DNA of 42,272 nt, taken from the NCBI GenBank assembly GCA_022844585.1, contig JALHLM010000003.1, positions 1 through 42,272 of the forward strand. Direction: 5' to 3'. Positions 15,791-25,321 of this stretch are shown here, one piece after another; the first letter of the stretch is position 1, and the number at the start of each line of letters is the position of its first letter. The notes under the pieces were generated by a model. The model saw only the letters and a list, made by a program, of their open reading frames with translations, did no database searches and was not told where the DNA came from. The translations under genes were made by a program, and so were the position numbers. Source of the stretch: Pirellulales bacterium. GTDB lineage: Bacteria; Planctomycetota; Planctomycetia; Pirellulales; JALHLM01.

Positions 15791-18253
15791 TTACTCCTTG
15801 GCGGGGACGACTTCTTCGCGATCCTTGATGAGCCACACCTCAGAGACCTGGCAGCCGCGGCCGTTGTCGCCGCGGCCGGGCTCGCGATGCCATTGCAACG
15901 TGAGCGTGCCGCTGGCCGTCGCCGCTCGCGGAATTGAGAACTCGACGGGCTGAATGGGCGACGGCTTGTCGAAGAGTGGATGCACTTCGAGGTTGTCGTT
16001 GGCCGTCAGGCGTACGCGCTTTTCCGGGCCGTCGCCGGCGTAGACCACGCGAATCCGATAACTTTCGCTTGGGTCGAGGTCTTCGTAGCGCAAGGTGAGC
16101 GGCGCGTCGTTCATGGACTCCGCGTGGTCGAGCCACGACGTGCGCCAGCGCTCGGTGTCGACGGGATCATCGTCGGACACGTTGTCTGGTCCGGCAAACC
16201 CGGCGTGCGCGGATTGCAAGAAGGAAGGGTCCGTATCGAAGCCTTCGCCGACCACCAAGTGCGGCTGGCTCGAATAGTTGCCGAGATCGTCGTAGAAGCC
16301 GCCCGGGCCAGGATTGGTCCAGTCGACGATGTCCCGTAAGCCCTCGAGACGAGCCGCTTCGTCCGAATTGCGGCGCAACTCGGCAAAGCGTTGCTTCAGC
16401 CAAAAGCGATTGTTGAGCGGATAGTCGACCGTATCAAGCGTGGCGCCGCGACCGACGTGGATCGCTTGAAAGCGCGGAACGGAAGTTTGCATGCGGATGC
16501 TCTGATACAGGGCATCGGCCAACGACACGATCCGTGCACGCAGCTCCGGCGCGACGGGCGCGGCGTGGGCGGCGTCAAGCGATTGTTCCGCGGCGTCCAT
16601 GGCTGCGAGCGCGCCGACTTGATCGGCAGACCGCAGCCGATCGAGGGCGTCGGACTCACTCGTGATCGCAACCAACAAACGGCGACGTTCGTAGGCATCG
16701 TAGTAGGCCCTGTAGAGAGCCTGCTGAAAGCGCCAGTTGTCGAGCAGCTTCGCATCGGCGGCGCGCTCCATGGCCTGAAACTGGCGCAGTGTCGTTTCAA
16801 CTTGTTCATTCGACGCCAGTGGTGCGCGCCAATTGCGCTCCAGCGCAAGCAAACCTTGGGCAAAGTCGTCGCGCAGTTTTGTGTCGATGAAATAAGCCGA
16901 GTAGTCGCGCAAGGCATCGATGACCGGTGCGTCGGGATCCCAGCCGAGAGCACTCCAGACCGTCTTGTTGACGTCGTCGTTGCAGCCTTCGGAGTAGGTG
17001 AGAAAACCGATCGTGCCGGACTGGAGCTGTCGGAAGATGTTGGCTTCGCCGAGGGACCGGGGATTGATGCATTCGCGGCCGTGCGTGACGGCCAGTGCGA
17101 AGTCCCAATCCGGCACTGGATACTGGCACTGCCGGCTGTGGGTGATGTCGGGATAGCGTCGGACCGGGTATTTTTTTGGCAATTGTGCGAGTAGCACTGG
17201 CAACGAAACGCGGACTTGTGGACCGAACACGATGCCATCCAGCCAGGCCGGTTCATCGCGGCGAAGGATTTCCAGGAATTCATCCAACCAGACCTGCGAG
17301 AACCCTTGCGGGGAAACCCACAGCTGCGCCTTCGGATGCGTGCGGCGCAAAACCTGCTTCGCGCGTTCCAGATAACCGAGCAGGTGCTTGGGCTGCGTGT
17401 GTCCCGGGTCGCCGCCGGGGACAAACACGGCGTCGATGCGGGGGAGCTTGGCGAACACTGCGCCCCATTCGCGGAGTTCTGTCTCCACGGTCGCCGTGTT
17501 CGTGTAGTCGGCGGCCATGGCCGGAAACCAGATCCAGACATCGAGGTCGTACCCGTCAGCGAGGCCGGACATGCCGACCATCATCTCCAGCGGCGGGCGC
17601 GGGAAATGCGGGCTGGTGGCGTCATCGTCCGTCCGCGGCGGAACTAACTCGACCGCGTTCGCGCCGAAGACGATCAAGTCGCGATAGTACTGCTCCCACT
17701 GCGGCAGGTCCCAGGCGTCGTAGCTGTTCGTCTTGGGACGATAGCCGAGTTGATGGCCGCGCAGCGAGTATTTTGGCGACGAGGAGACGTTTACGTCGTC
17801 GGGAAGCGCCAAGTTGCCCGTCGCCATCGCAAACATCCGCAACAGCCGTCCAACGCCGAAGAACACGCCGCGGTCGTCGTTGCCTGTTAGAAGCACCGCG
17901 CTCTTGCCGTCCGCGCTCGCCGTGCGCAAGGAGTACCCTTCGGGCGCGGCGGGCGATGTTGACGGCTCAAGCAGCCCACTAAATCGTTTCGCGCTCGCTG
18001 GCGGCGTGTTGCGGTCCGAGATGACAATTGCCGTCGCCAAGTCGTCGCGCCACGCCTTCACGACAGGCAAGCGCGCGCCGGTGCGTTTTCCGATCTCTTC
18101 CACGAGCATTTGCGCGGCTTTCATTTGCCGCGCGGACGCATTGGGACTTACGACCACTTCCGCCTTGGTGAGATCCAGTGTTCTGGCGCACGTCGCCGAG
18201 CCGAGGAGCGAAGCCAGGAGGAACGCCAACCACAGCGCCAACGAAGTTTTCAT
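15791..18253 (-). CDS. secreted glycoside-hydrolase-like protein (GH20/GH67-type N-terminal domain)
   Basis: An 820-residue exported protein with a signal peptide (KTSLALWLAFLLASLLGSATC). Residues 27-165 look like the non-catalytic GH20b/GH67 N-terminal domain: AEVVVSPNASARQMKAAQMLVEEI, YSLRTASADGKSAVLLTGNDDRGVFFGVGRLLR. A barrel-like region (about 175-470) follows with RGHQLGYRPKTNSYD, FGANAVELVPPR, DVWIWFPAMAADY, VFVPGGDPGHT and FLTYSEGCNDDVN. The remainder is helical, then a beta-sandwich-like C-terminus. Acidic residues in DAVFVPGGDPG and YSEGCNDD could be catalytic, but I cannot assign the family or substrate. A sugar-containing polymer is likely. Its direction and spacing fit co-expression with the esterase downstream. 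Confidence 0.75.
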   Translation of the reverse strand: MKTSLALWLAFLLASLLGSATCARTLDLTKAEVVVSPNASARQMKAAQMLVEEIGKRTGARLPVVKAWRDDLATAIVISDRNTPPASAKRFSGLLEPSTSPAAPEGYSLRTASADGKSAVLLTGNDDRGVFFGVGRLLRMFAMATGNLALPDDVNVSSSPKYSLRGHQLGYRPKTNSYDAWDLPQWEQYYRDLIVFGANAVELVPPRTDDDATSPHFPRPPLEMMVGMSGLADGYDLDVWIWFPAMAADYTNTATVETELREWGAVFAKLPRIDAVFVPGGDPGHTQPKHLLGYLERAKQVLRRTHPKAQLWVSPQGFSQVWLDEFLEILRRDEPAWLDGIVFGPQVRVSLPVLLAQLPKKYPVRRYPDITHSRQCQYPVPDWDFALAVTHGRECINPRSLGEANIFRQLQSGTIGFLTYSEGCNDDVNKTVWSALGWDPDAPVIDALRDYSAYFIDTKLRDDFAQGLLALERNWRAPLASNEQVETTLRQFQAMERAADAKLLDNWRFQQALYRAYYDAYERRRLLVAITSESDALDRLRSADQVGALAAMDAAEQSLDAAHAAPVAPELRARIVSLADALYQSIRMQTSVPRFQAIHVGRGATLDTVDYPLNNRFWLKQRFAELRRNSDEAARLEGLRDIVDWTNPGPGGFYDDLGNYSSQPHLVVGEGFDTDPSFLQSAHAGFAGPDNVSDDDPVDTERWRTSWLDHAESMNDAPLTLRYEDLDPSESYRIRVVYAGDGPEKRVRLTANDNLEVHPLFDKPSPIQPVEFSIPRAATASGTLTLQWHREPGRGDNGRGCQVSEVWLIKDREEVVPAKE

Positions 18254-18350
18254 GGATGAGAATTCCCAAGTGCGACGGCATGTTCAGCAAGTTGTGCGGT
18301 GCGGGGACTGGCGGCGACCGTGTTCCAAATCGCGCTGCGCGATGCGACGG

Positions 18351-19202
18351 TCATCCGGTTGCCAGTCGTTCGATCTGGTTGACTTCGGCGGCTTCCAGTT
18401 GAAAGTCAAAGATGTCCAGATCCGTGTGCATATGAGCGGCGTCGGTCGTGCCGGTCAAGGGAAGCATGCCGACGTCGAGGGCGAACCGGAAGACAATTTG
18501 CGCGACGTTCCGATGGTGGCGTTGGGCGATCTGAGTCAGTTCGGCGCTCGCCAGCACCTGTCGATTTGCTGTGAGCAACGAAAAACCTTGGTAGATAATG
18601 TCGTTGGCGGTACAGAATTGGCGAATCTGGCGATCCCAGCCGCGCACGGCGAAGCAGCGGTTTTGCACGAACCGCGGACGAACCCGTGCCTGCTGGCAGA
18701 GGAGTTGCAGTTGTTCCAACGAGACATTGCTGACGCCCAGCAGGCGGGCCCGGCCGCTGTCGTGAATGGCTTCCATGGCGCGCCAGGCGTCCCAATCGTC
18801 GAATGTTAGTCCAATACCGCTCGACGGTCCATGCAAGACGTAGGAATCGATTTGCTCAACGCCTAAGTGTTCCAGCGACCGGGCGAACGACTGCTCCACT
18901 TGCAGCGGAATCGCGGCCGCGGGATCGTAGGGCAGTCGATGATCCTGTCCGCCGCGAAAGGTGAACTTGGTTTGCAGAAACAGATCGTCGCGTGCGACCA
19001 GACCGCTCGTTATGGCTGCGGCGACCGCCTGGCCGACGGCGGCCTCATGGTAGTGGCGACGCTGGTTGGCGGTGTCGATGCCGCGGAAACCTTGTTGCAA
19101 CGCAATTTCGGTGAGTGTTTGCGTCCGCTCCTCTTTCCACGCAGTTCCGTAGAGGAATCGAGGCACGCTCACCCCGTCGATCAACTGCGTCTGGTCGGTC
19201 AT
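18351..19202 (-). CDS. aldo/keto reductase
   Basis: A 283-residue TIM-barrel oxidoreductase. The catalytic tetrad is visible: Asp in FRGIDTAN, Tyr in RRHYHE, Lys in LQTKFTF and His in SYVLHGP. VSNVSLEQL and the C-terminal MLPLTGTTDAAHMHTDL (NADPH 2'-phosphate region) agree with the family. The insertion of residues between Asp and Tyr (ANQRRH) is longer than in many members. I start at the ATG at 19202; a TTG at 19229 gives nine more residues. It lies 97 nt downstream of nothing in its own direction and is divergent from the DUF1349 gene. Substrate unknown. Confidence 0.88.
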   Translation of the reverse strand: MTDQTQLIDGVSVPRFLYGTAWKEERTQTLTEIALQQGFRGIDTANQRRHYHEAAVGQAVAAAITSGLVARDDLFLQTKFTFRGGQDHRLPYDPAAAIPLQVEQSFARSLEHLGVEQIDSYVLHGPSSGIGLTFDDWDAWRAMEAIHDSGRARLLGVSNVSLEQLQLLCQQARVRPRFVQNRCFAVRGWDRQIRQFCTANDIIYQGFSLLTANRQVLASAELTQIAQRHHRNVAQIVFRFALDVGMLPLTGTTDAAHMHTDLDIFDFQLEAAEVNQIERLATG

Positions 19203-19391
19203 GATGGGATCGGTTGTTGGTTCCGGCAATGTTCAACGTAGCGGCGTCGTCATGTAGGTCCGCCAGCGACAACCATGATTATCGACGATCGGCACGCGCG
19301 TGGGTAGGGCCGAGGTCAATTGCCAGGTTGATGGAGAATTGGTCTGATAGGCGATGATCGCTTCGCCGCCTCTGAATCGGAAAGACGCTTG

Positions 19392-19997
19392 ATGAGTTCC
19401 TTTTCGCTGCCATCGATACCGGTTGCATTACAATGGCATGGTTCGCCGTTGGATTGGCAGGCTGGACCGGGGAATCAACTGCGTATCGTCGCGGGCGAAC
19501 GGACGGACTGGTTCATCGACCCGGCCACCGGCGTGTTGCAGGACAACGCGCCTTGCGCCTACTTTGTTCCGCCAGCGCCTGAGTTTCTGCTGAGTGCGCG
19601 CGTCCAAGTAAACTTTGCTTCGACGTTCGACGCCGGTGTCATCCAATTGCGCGTGCGCGACGATTTGTGGGCGAAGTTAGGCTTTGAGTATTCGCCAGCG
19701 GGCGAGCCGATGGTGGTGTCTGTCGTCACCCGCGGCGTGTCCGACGATTGCAACTCCGCGGTGATCTCCGGCGACACGGTCTATCTGCGCGCCGCGGTGA
19801 TGGAGAAGACCATCGCGTTCCACTATTCCGGCGACGGGCGGAAATGGTCGCTCGTCCGCGATTTTGCGTTGGATTCGATGGCCGATCTACGGGCAGGGCT
19901 TTCGGCCCAATCGCCGCACGGAAAGCAATGCGCGGTGGAGTTTTCGGAGATTCAGTGGCAACCGCGTCGCCTGGTTGATTTACGCAATGGCGAATAG
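19392..19997 (+). CDS. DUF1349 domain protein (concanavalin-like fold)
   Basis: A 201-residue protein without a signal peptide. The sequence follows the DUF1349 family: HGSPLDWQAGPGNQLRIVAGE, TDWFIDP, ARVQVNFASTFDAGVIQLRVRDDLWAKLGFEYSP, VVSVVTRGVSDDCNS and FHYSGDGRKWSLVRDF. The fold is a beta-sandwich related to concanavalin/regulation-of-enolase proteins; its function is not known, and sugar or ligand binding is a guess. The ATG at 19392 has GGAAAG 7 nt upstream. It converges with the giant CotH gene. Confidence 0.85.
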   Translation: MSSFSLPSIPVALQWHGSPLDWQAGPGNQLRIVAGERTDWFIDPATGVLQDNAPCAYFVPPAPEFLLSARVQVNFASTFDAGVIQLRVRDDLWAKLGFEYSPAGEPMVVSVVTRGVSDDCNSAVISGDTVYLRAAVMEKTIAFHYSGDGRKWSLVRDFALDSMADLRAGLSAQSPHGKQCAVEFSEIQWQPRRLVDLRNGE

Positions 19998-20059
19998 GCG
20001 CTGCTCGCGAAGGCACAGCGTCATTCCACACCGCGATTCGTTATCCGGACAACCCACAT

Positions 20060-23000
20060 CTATCGCTGAAGCCGCGCATCCTTGGCGATCCATGACGACT
20101 TTGGCCGCGCGTCCTTCAAGAGTCCTTCTTGCATCTTCAATGGCAGCCCCGCTTCGATGTGCAGGAGTTCCAGCAGGGCGTGATCCCAGGAGTTTTCGCG
20201 CGATGCGTCCTTGGGTTGACTGGCAATCGGCGCGAACAGGTACGCTTGGTCCGCGTCGACCTCTTGAACGCGCGTTCGCGATGCGAATGTAACGCGCGGC
20301 GCGACGCTGGCGACCGGCGACGGCATGCTGGCGCCGAAATTGTTACGGACGTTGTTGAGGTCGGCAATGTTCACGTCGCCGTCGCCGTTCGTATCGCCCA
20401 GGCCGACGCCGCCGAAGTTGTTGCGGACGTTGTTCAAGTCGGTGATGCCGACCTCACCGTCACCGTCGGTGTCGCCGAGCAACGTCGGCTCGTCCAGGCC
20501 GGGCGAGCCGTGGATGTCGCGGCTCGCGCGCCACGAGGCGCCGTCTTCCCAGGCTTCGGTCGGGCCATCCGCGTCGTCGATCACCAGGGAATAGCCGGAA
20601 CCGTCGGTCTCGGGCACCCAGTTGTCGTCGTAAATGAAATCGAGAATCGTCGCGCCGGATTTATTCTCGAGTCGGAGCCGCTCGCCGGCATTGTCGAGGC
20701 GCCCGTCGAAGACGCCCGCGACGGGTTTCGCGTCGCCGTAGCGGCTGGCGAAGGCGTCGGCGTTTTGCACCAGCACGAGCCGGGCGCCCGGCGCGAGTTC
20801 CGTGATGGCCGAAGTAGCGAAGTCGAATGAGATGCCGACGTTGAAGCGCGCGTTCGCGAGCGACAGCGCGATCGGACCCGTGTTCACCAGTTCGATGAAT
20901 TCGTAGTTGGCGTCTTCGTAGATGCCGCCCGGCGGACCTTCGGCAGGGTGATAGTGAATCTCCGCGATACGGAGGTAGTCCTCCAGCGGGCGGTCGGAGA
21001 CGGTGCTTTCCACGACGATCGAATCCGTGGCGATCAGCTTGCCGCGGAAATCGTACGCTTCGAGTTGCAGCGTGTGCTCGCCGAATGGCACGGGAACCTT
21101 GGCCGTCCAACTGTCGAGGTCGGTCCAGGTCAGGGCGAGCGGCTGGTCGCTTCCCGCCAGGCGGATTTCGCGAACGTTCACCCAGCCGTTGCCGCCGATC
21201 GTAGCAGTCGCCTCGTTGACGACCATTCCGTCGGCCGTGGTGATCGAGAACGGGATCTCCGCCACACGTCCCTTGACCTGCGTGAGAATGCTGTTGGAAC
21301 GCGTGACAATGAACGCCAGATGGCTGGCGAAGGGCTGCGCCGGCAACAACTGCCCGTAATTGGTGGCCCAATGGGCCATGTACGTGGAGTTGTAGGTGGT
21401 GCTGATGATGTCCTGCACATGGCCATAGTACGCCCGCGCTCTGGCGGGCGTATTCATGAGCTTCGGCAAGTCGGGGTTGTTTGGGACCAATGGACGATTG
21501 ACGTCGTAGAAGGCGTCCAGGTCGTGCGGCATGTGCAGAAACCGGTGATCGCTCGGCCGCTCGTAGAACATGACATTGTGCTGCGAGCCGTCTCCGCCGT
21601 AGCTGTCGCCGGCGCCGGAGAGCATTGAAATGGCGAAGCCGCGCATCCATTGATCGACGTCGATGACCTCGTTGGGGTCGACGGGATCGCGCCCACCGCC
21701 TGCCGCGAAGCCCTTCACAAACGTCATCAGACGGCTGTAGTCATCTTCCGCGCGATTGTTCTTGAGCAAGTACGTCCAGCGATAATCTTCCGGATTGTTG
21801 CCCAGGTCGCGAATCGTCGTGCCAACGACGGAATCGGGATTCGGCACTTTCAGTCCCTCGGGCGTGCCGTTGTCGGTCGAGTTGAGTTGATAGACGAGCT
21901 CGTACTCGTACATGTTCCCCGCGTCGCCATTCTCGTACTGCGAATCGAGATAGTCGCTGCCGTAGCGGGCCAGTTGCAGTTCCGCTCCGCCCGTGTGCGT
22001 CGCCTGCGGCGTGATGACCTTGATCAGGTCGTGATACTTGGTCGGCAAATCCTCGGCGTGGTTCATCGCCGCGTGGATCAGCATTTCCCGCTGGCCGAAG
22101 CCGACACTTTCGGAGCGATCGATCGCGACCGTGCGATGCACGCCTCGGAAGAGCTGCTCAGCGTTGAATTGCACCGCGAAACCCAGACGTTGGGGCGTGG
22201 TGCGGCTGTGCTCGCTTCCCTTGAGGCGGATGCCGACGTCGTAAAAGACTTCGGATTCGTTGTAGATCACCGTGCCGGGAATCCAATCGTTGCTCATCAG
22301 ATTGGTAGTGCGATGCAGCAGCGTTGCATCCGGCTGTGTGAGCAGCAGGCGGAGGTTATGCAGCCCGTTGGTGGCCGCCTGATTGTCGTTGACTTTGTAG
22401 AGCGCACGTGCATCGCGGCCGCGCGCCGGGAACGTGGAAGTGGCCGCCTCCGGCGAGGCGTCCACGCCTTCCACGTAGAACTGCACGATCGTGCTCGCCG
22501 CGAAGCCAGGTATGACGCCGCGATGGAGTCCGTCGGCGCCCAGCGTCATGGGGGCGCTGTTCCAAGCGCCGCCAGCGGCCGCATACCAGAGGGTCATGGA
22601 TGCCACGCCCGCTGCATCGCTGGCCCGCGCGCTGACCGTCACCGGCGCAAACGCCGCCGGCACCACGGGCGAATGTTTGAAGTCCGTATACGTGGGGCCG
22701 ATGTTCTCTTCCAGCCGTGTATTGTCCGAACCCGGCGTACCGCGCAGCTCGGGTTGATCGATCTCGGTCGTCTGCACGAGCCGGTTGAAATACAGCCGCG
22801 TATGCAATTGCCTCGAACCGGCCACCCAGCGGGCGCGGAACGAGATCTCGTATTCGCGGCCGTTGACGATGGTGACGATGTCGTTGCCGAACTTGAGCGT
22901 GGTTTCCGCGTGGTTCGACATATGCTCCGTCTCGCCGGTCGCGCGGAGACGCAACACTTCGTTGCTGGGATCGTCCGGATCCGCGACGACATCGCCATGG

Positions 23001-25141
23001 TGGTTGCCGATGATCCGCCACTTGTCGGCGTTGCCGGCGGAGAACGTGCTGTTCTGAATCACTTGCCGGTTGGTGCCCAACGGGTCTTCGACGACGCGAA
23101 TGTCATCGAGCAGCACTTCGCCGCTTTCGAGCAGGCCCATCACAAATTCTTGCCACTGCCCGTCGGGACCAACCTTGCTGGCCTGGGCGACGCCGCGATA
23201 CGTATACGTCCGCCATTCCGTCTGGCCGGTGGAATCGCTCGCCGCCCAGGCTTCCGGCGACGCGTTGTCCGCCCAGGGATCCCGCAACTCCAGTGTCACG
23301 CCGCCGCCGTCGGCGAACTCGGGCCAACGCCCGCCCTCATAGTAGTGCACTTCATCCGCGGGATTGCCGACGCTATCGCGGAGCCGAATGCGTTCGTCTG
23401 TATTGGACAGCGAACCGGCGAAGCCGCCGATGATCGTGGCCGATGGATACTTCGCGGCGAGCGCGACGGGATCGTTCGCCACGACCAGGTGCGCGCCTGG
23501 CGCCATGACGGTTCCCGCTGGAAAGACGTACTCCATGGCATCGTCGAACGACCAGCCGGAAAGATCCACCGGGAGGTTGCCGCGATTATACAACTCCACC
23601 CATTCTTCGGCGCTTTCGGCGAAGGGTACGGCCGGCTGCGGCGGCGTGATCAATTCCGCGGTGAGCAACGTGGCGCCGAACACGACATCGGTTGAGCCGA
23701 CCGTGCGCTGATGTGTTTCGACGGCCAGGTGATTCTCGCCCGCCACCAAGAACTCTGGCGGAATAACGAACGACTCGCTCATGATGGCATCGCCGACGGC
23801 CCCGGTGGCCTCGGTCAGATAGTTCAGCTCTTCTTCCAGCGTGTCCTGATTGAAGTCCAGGAAGCGATGCCCGTTGATATAGAACACGGCGCCGTCGTCG
23901 ACGACATGGCGCAACTGCACCGGCTGGTCCGACGAGTCCAGTTGGAAGGTCGTGCGGAAGTAGTAGGTCAGGAACCCGTGCGTCAGCGGCGTCGTCTTGG
24001 CGCCGGGCAGCGCCCCCGTCTCGTAGTAAAACAGGCCACCGCCGGACTTCCACTGCGTGTCGTTGTAGCCTGGTTCCCGCCAAGCTTCGCCACGATCCAA
24101 GCCGGAATCGTCGTAGCGCCAGGTCGCGGTGAGTGGCAACAGCGTGGTGGCGGGCCCGAACTCGCCCGCGGTGGCCGGCGAGCCCAACGTCGGTGCATCG
24201 TGGTACATGATCTCGTTGATCACAATGTCGTCTTGCAACGAGAACTCGTTTTCATCGCCGGGCGTCAACACTGAGGGGCGCAAGAAATCGTTCGTCATCG
24301 GATCGAGCCGGGCTTGCCCAAACTCGGTGACGCGCGCGGCGTCAACGATTTCCGCGCCGTTGTTCGCAGCCAGCAACAGTTCCTCGCCCAACCCGGGCTG
24401 AAAGCCGAGTTGCGCGACGTTCAGCGTCAGAAAGTCTCCGACGGGCAACGACTGCACCGGCAATGAATAGCTGTCGCCGGAGCCAGTCAAGACGCGATAG
24501 CCGTTGAGGGGCGCCGCGGCATCGCTGGTGTTCGCCAACTCGATCCAGAATTGATTGCCAACCGGCGCGATCTCCGACAGACGAAGTCCCACGACGATGG
24601 GCGCCGTCGGCACGCCAGGCGCGCCAAAGTTCTCTTGCCCGGGCGTCCCGCCGACGCGAACACTGCTGGCCCAGTTCGCCGCTGGTTCGCTGGCCAAGTT
24701 ACGATTGATCTTCGCGAGGCTGGCGCCGCTGCCATCGGGAGCGATCGGCCAGAGTCCTCCGTCGGAGTACTCGATTTCGTTCATCAAGCGATCGTTGCGA
24801 TCGACCAACTGGAGCGCGTCCGAGTTGTTGGAAAGCCGTCCGGTGAACGGCCCCAATGCTCCGGCAAACTGACCTGAGGCCGCGAGCGCTGTTGGATTGC
24901 GGGCAATGACGAGGTACTCACCGCCGCCCAGGAACGTGCCTTCCTCGAAGGTGAACTGAATGCCGCCGTCCAGACGCCAGTTCGACAAGTCCATGTCGAC
25001 GGCCATCTGATTGTGCAGTTCGACCCATTCCAACTGTTCGTCGACGTCGGTGGGATGATACATCAACTCGTTGAAGACGACGGTGCTGTCGAGGACGAGT
25101 CGTTGTTCGAGAGATTCCAACTGGATCCGACGCCGGCGCAT
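20060..25141 (-). CDS. giant secreted lamin-tail/CotH kinase protein with dockerin-like tail
   Basis: A 1693-residue protein. RRRRIQLESLEQRLVLDS at the N-terminus is an LEPLEDR-type export motif. A first lamin-tail domain covers about 20-175 (VVFNELMYHPTDVDEQLEWVEL), a second about 185-300, and a third, with a beta-sandwich insert, about 310-720 (INEIMYHDAPT; EWVELYNRGNLPVDLSGW). A CotH kinase-like domain lies at about 920-1300: DVGIRLKGS, MYEYELVYQ and FLHMPHDLDAFYD. A last lamin-tail domain is at about 1380-1555 and the dockerin-like module at 1556-1603, followed by a ~90-residue tail. The ATG at 25141 has GGAG 8 nt upstream; a GTG at 25150 is an alternative. The lamin tails suggest surface anchoring or binding; CotH suggests protein or small-molecule phosphorylation outside the cytoplasm, not shown here. 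Confidence 0.88.
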   Translation of the reverse strand: MRRRRIQLESLEQRLVLDSTVVFNELMYHPTDVDEQLEWVELHNQMAVDMDLSNWRLDGGIQFTFEEGTFLGGGEYLVIARNPTALAASGQFAGALGPFTGRLSNNSDALQLVDRNDRLMNEIEYSDGGLWPIAPDGSGASLAKINRNLASEPAANWASSVRVGGTPGQENFGAPGVPTAPIVVGLRLSEIAPVGNQFWIELANTSDAAAPLNGYRVLTGSGDSYSLPVQSLPVGDFLTLNVAQLGFQPGLGEELLLAANNGAEIVDAARVTEFGQARLDPMTNDFLRPSVLTPGDENEFSLQDDIVINEIMYHDAPTLGSPATAGEFGPATTLLPLTATWRYDDSGLDRGEAWREPGYNDTQWKSGGGLFYYETGALPGAKTTPLTHGFLTYYFRTTFQLDSSDQPVQLRHVVDDGAVFYINGHRFLDFNQDTLEEELNYLTEATGAVGDAIMSESFVIPPEFLVAGENHLAVETHQRTVGSTDVVFGATLLTAELITPPQPAVPFAESAEEWVELYNRGNLPVDLSGWSFDDAMEYVFPAGTVMAPGAHLVVANDPVALAAKYPSATIIGGFAGSLSNTDERIRLRDSVGNPADEVHYYEGGRWPEFADGGGVTLELRDPWADNASPEAWAASDSTGQTEWRTYTYRGVAQASKVGPDGQWQEFVMGLLESGEVLLDDIRVVEDPLGTNRQVIQNSTFSAGNADKWRIIGNHHGDVVADPDDPSNEVLRLRATGETEHMSNHAETTLKFGNDIVTIVNGREYEISFRARWVAGSRQLHTRLYFNRLVQTTEIDQPELRGTPGSDNTRLEENIGPTYTDFKHSPVVPAAFAPVTVSARASDAAGVASMTLWYAAAGGAWNSAPMTLGADGLHRGVIPGFAASTIVQFYVEGVDASPEAATSTFPARGRDARALYKVNDNQAATNGLHNLRLLLTQPDATLLHRTTNLMSNDWIPGTVIYNESEVFYDVGIRLKGSEHSRTTPQRLGFAVQFNAEQLFRGVHRTVAIDRSESVGFGQREMLIHAAMNHAEDLPTKYHDLIKVITPQATHTGGAELQLARYGSDYLDSQYENGDAGNMYEYELVYQLNSTDNGTPEGLKVPNPDSVVGTTIRDLGNNPEDYRWTYLLKNNRAEDDYSRLMTFVKGFAAGGGRDPVDPNEVIDVDQWMRGFAISMLSGAGDSYGGDGSQHNVMFYERPSDHRFLHMPHDLDAFYDVNRPLVPNNPDLPKLMNTPARARAYYGHVQDIISTTYNSTYMAHWATNYGQLLPAQPFASHLAFIVTRSNSILTQVKGRVAEIPFSITTADGMVVNEATATIGGNGWVNVREIRLAGSDQPLALTWTDLDSWTAKVPVPFGEHTLQLEAYDFRGKLIATDSIVVESTVSDRPLEDYLRIAEIHYHPAEGPPGGIYEDANYEFIELVNTGPIALSLANARFNVGISFDFATSAITELAPGARLVLVQNADAFASRYGDAKPVAGVFDGRLDNAGERLRLENKSGATILDFIYDDNWVPETDGSGYSLVIDDADGPTEAWEDGASWRASRDIHGSPGLDEPTLLGDTDGDGEVGITDLNNVRNNFGGVGLGDTNGDGDVNIADLNNVRNNFGASMPSPVASVAPRVTFASRTRVQEVDADQAYLFAPIASQPKDASRENSWDHALLELLHIEAGLPLKMQEGLLKDARPKSSWIAKDARLQR
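20333..20476 (-). repeat. dockerin-like two-loop module, copy 2
   Basis: 144 bp in the 3' part of the lamin-tail/CotH gene, coding for GDTDGDGEVGITDLNNVRNN and a second like unit, 26 residues apart. Same length and same DLNNVRNNFG core as at 7187-7330 and 25421-25564. Confidence 0.8.
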
Positions 25142-25275
25142 GGAGTTCACTCCGAGTGCAAATTCAAAAGGTCCCGCGCAGCGCGCAAGAGCGGCGAAGC
25201 GAAGGTTTCCCCCGGGTAGGGCGCAGACGCCCCCCGTCCTCAGCTTAGCAAGAAACTAAACCCAAATGGTGGAAG

Positions 25276-25309
25276 ACGATGGGCCGGACGCAGCGCGCCG
25301 GCCCATCGT
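25276..25309 (-). terminator. hairpin after the LamG/PEP-CTERM gene
   Basis: A 12-bp perfect stem (25276-25287 with 25298-25309; GATGGGCCGG core) with a 10-nt loop begins 12 nt after the stop codon at 25322. On the minus strand the downstream tract is TCTTCCACCATTTGGGTTT, so U-rich only in part. It is probably a transcription terminator separating this gene from the CotH gene; a processing or mRNA-stability hairpin is also possible. The rest of the gap (25142-25275) holds the CotH ribosome site and nothing else I recognise. Confidence 0.5.
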
Positions 25310-25321
25310 TCCCCCTTCAGA

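Noticed and set aside
21650..23695. 681-codon open frame on the plus strand opposite the lamin-tail/CotH gene
   Set aside because: No ribosome site, low-complexity Arg/Gly/Val product, and the minus frame is a continuous multi-domain protein.
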